A DNA stretch of 8,837 nt from Opitutales bacterium (GTDB lineage Bacteria; Verrucomicrobiota; Verrucomicrobiia; Opitutales; JAFGAQ01): contig JAQVLM010000099.1 in NCBI GenBank assembly GCA_028704125.1, positions 1 to 8,837 on the forward strand. The letters are read 5' to 3'. The position numbers and the translations under genes are program-made. Below the pieces are notes generated by a model. That model saw only the letters and a list, made by a program, of their open reading frames with translations, searched no databases and had not been told where the DNA came from. Positions 7,886 through 8,837 of the stretch are shown here, in pieces (within the stretch, counting starts at the first letter, position 1; each line of letters starts with the position of its first letter).

Positions 7886-7909
7886 CGGAACACTCACGTG
7901 TTCCGCTAC
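7886..7909 (-). repeat. REP-like palindromic element, copy B (right half of an inverted pair)
   Basis: The best preserved copy. On the plus strand it reads CGGAACAC, loop TCAC, GTGTTCCG, then CTAC; on the minus strand it therefore starts with GTAG and is followed by a perfect 8-bp stem. It lies about 12 bases before the first faint LRR-like remnants of the plus-strand pseudogene. Confidence 0.6.
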
Positions 7910-7952
7910 GGAGGAAATGCTTCCAGTAAATCTTCCTTTGGTTCTTGCGTGA

Positions 7953-8837
7953 GAACCTCATAAAACTGCGGAAGTGACCCTTCCGGAATCCCTCACCTTT
8001 ATTGGAACCTATGCATTCACTGGATGTTCCGGGCTCCACAATATTGCAATTCCACGGGATGTACAAACCATTGAGAATACAACCTGTGCCGGATGCGATA
8101 ACCTGGAATCGGTGACTTTTCAGATCTATCTCGACGGTTTCATCTTACGGGGTATACAAACAATTCGATGGGATGCGTTTTCATTTTGTGACAGCCTGAC
8201 AACCATTTCCATCCCATGTACCACGACCGAAATAGATCCCGCAGCATTTTACTGTTGCGATAATTTATACGAGATATTGGTTGCCGATTAAAACAATCAT
8301 TTCAGCAGTATAGATGAAGTTTTGTATGACAAATCCATTTCGACCTTACTCACATGGCCGGCTGAAAACAATCTCCTGCGGCGTATCCATCGTCGTTGAA
8401 AACAATTGGTCCAAATGCATTCAGTGGTTTGAGAATGCAATCATCCATCCGATTGCCCGACACCATTGAAACGATTAATTACGCGGCATTCGCGCACTGC
8501 ACCACCCTGGGTTCAATCCGTATCCCACCTTCTGTTGCAACCATCGAAAACCAAGCATTCAAAGGCTGCACAGCACTCGAAAGCGTCTTTTTCGCGGGTT
8601 CTGCGGCTCCTTCGAGCTTCGGTTCAGGAGTCTTTTATGAAACGGATCCAAGTTTTCAGATCTTTTTCCGGGAGGGAGCAACGGGATTCACCCCCCCCAC
8701 ATGGAACGGATACCCCTGCTCATCGCGAGCCAACGCCAATCCAGTTTTGACCGCCATCGGCAACAAGACCGTGCAAGTGGGACAGCCCATTACCTTCACC
8801 ATTCAGGCAAGCGATACCGACGAAGACACCCTGTCGT
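7953..8837 (+). pseudogene. Decayed BspA-like leucine-rich-repeat protein with Ig-like C-terminal part
   Basis: Three-frame reading gives a coherent series of LRR_5/BspA-type repeats of 22-24 residues. Examples are EVTLPESLTFIGTYAFTGCSGL, read as EVTLPESLTFIG then TYAFTGCSGL, and later TIETINYAAFAHCTTL, GSIRIPPSVATIENQAF and KGCTALESVFF. The first part is in the frame of 7953 and meets TAA at 8289-8291, yet the same frame continues sensibly as NNHFSSIDEVLYDKSIST then LLTWPAENN, a typical BspA spacer unit. Around 8366-8396 the coding sense moves to the frame of 8366, as expected from loss of one base, and stays open to the window end. The LRR block closes with GATGFTPPTWNGYPC and is followed by NPVLTAIGNKTVQVGQPITF, the start of an Ig/cadherin-like domain that runs off the right edge. 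No start codon with a signal peptide is present, so the 5' end is lost. Intact relatives are secreted or surface proteins, often adhesins. Base composition looks more AT-rich than the tam genes. Two sequencing errors are the main alternative to true decay. Confidence 0.75.

Larger units (their letters stand above)
7501..7952. other. Intergenic region upstream of tamB with palindromic elements
   Basis: I find no supportable gene in these 452 bases. Short open frames exist on the minus strand (for example 7897-7706), but their translations run through the palindromic repeats and resemble no family I know. The region contains a 12-bp palindrome, a strong hairpin and three REP-like elements, each listed separately. 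It separates the leftward tam unit from the rightward LRR pseudogene, so any tamB promoter must lie here. Confidence 0.7.

Noticed and set aside
7706..7897. Minus-strand open frame of 63 codons upstream of tamB
   Set aside because: It runs through all three palindromic elements and resembles no known protein, so repeat-driven chance reading is more likely.
7974..8291. A stand-alone 105-codon gene starting with GTG
   Set aside because: The frame is open from 7953, there is no ribosome site, the GTG falls inside an LRR unit, and repeat sequence continues past the stop. It is part of the pseudogene.
1..8837. CRISPR arrays, tRNA or rRNA genes, toxin-antitoxin pairs, defence genes
   Set aside because: I looked for regularly spaced repeats, tRNA-like arms and small paired genes on both strands and saw none.

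Overview
The window reads as a piece of a diderm bacterial chromosome of moderately high GC. I infer a member of the Verrucomicrobiota/PVC group. The reasons are a TamB/TamA pair in the order tamB-tamA, a bacterial family B DNA polymerase, and a remnant of a BspA-like leucine-rich-repeat protein ending in an Ig-like module. No rRNA or other marker gene is present, so this assignment is tentative.

Layout. From 7500 down to the left edge, the minus strand carries a compact three-gene unit: tamB (7500-3706), tamA (3709-1619) and a family B DNA polymerase (1568 to beyond position 1, 3' end missing). tamB and tamA overlap by four bases (ATGA), and the acidic tail codons of tamB double as the Shine-Dalgarno of tamA. 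The polymerase follows tamA after 50 bases, which can fold into a two-part stem ending two bases before the polymerase ATG. No promoter or terminator is evident inside the unit, so it may be one operon.

The 450 bases upstream of tamB (7501-7952) hold no convincing gene. They contain a 12-bp perfect palindrome within a possible weak promoter, a strong hairpin at 7655-7684, and three copies of a 24-base palindromic element. Each copy starts with GTAG, and two of them form an inverted pair 91 bases across. This is the architecture of REP/REPIN elements mobilised by RAYT (TnpA_REP) proteins, although no RAYT gene lies in the window.

From about 7953 to the right edge, the plus strand carries a decayed BspA-type LRR gene. 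Recognisable 22-24 residue repeats continue through an in-frame TAA and a one-base frameshift into a C-terminal Ig/cadherin-like domain that runs off the window. Its 5' end is missing, and faint LRR-like remnants abut the REP-like pair.

Functionally, TamA (outer-membrane barrel with POTRA domains) and TamB (inner-membrane-anchored, periplasm-spanning beta-rich protein) form the translocation and assembly module. This acts in outer-membrane protein assembly and in phospholipid transport between the membranes. The polymerase has all exonuclease and polymerase motifs visible up to motif C and is probably a Pol II-like repair or translesion enzyme. I see no clear novel system; the most interesting parts are the REP-like cluster and the hairpin before the polymerase.
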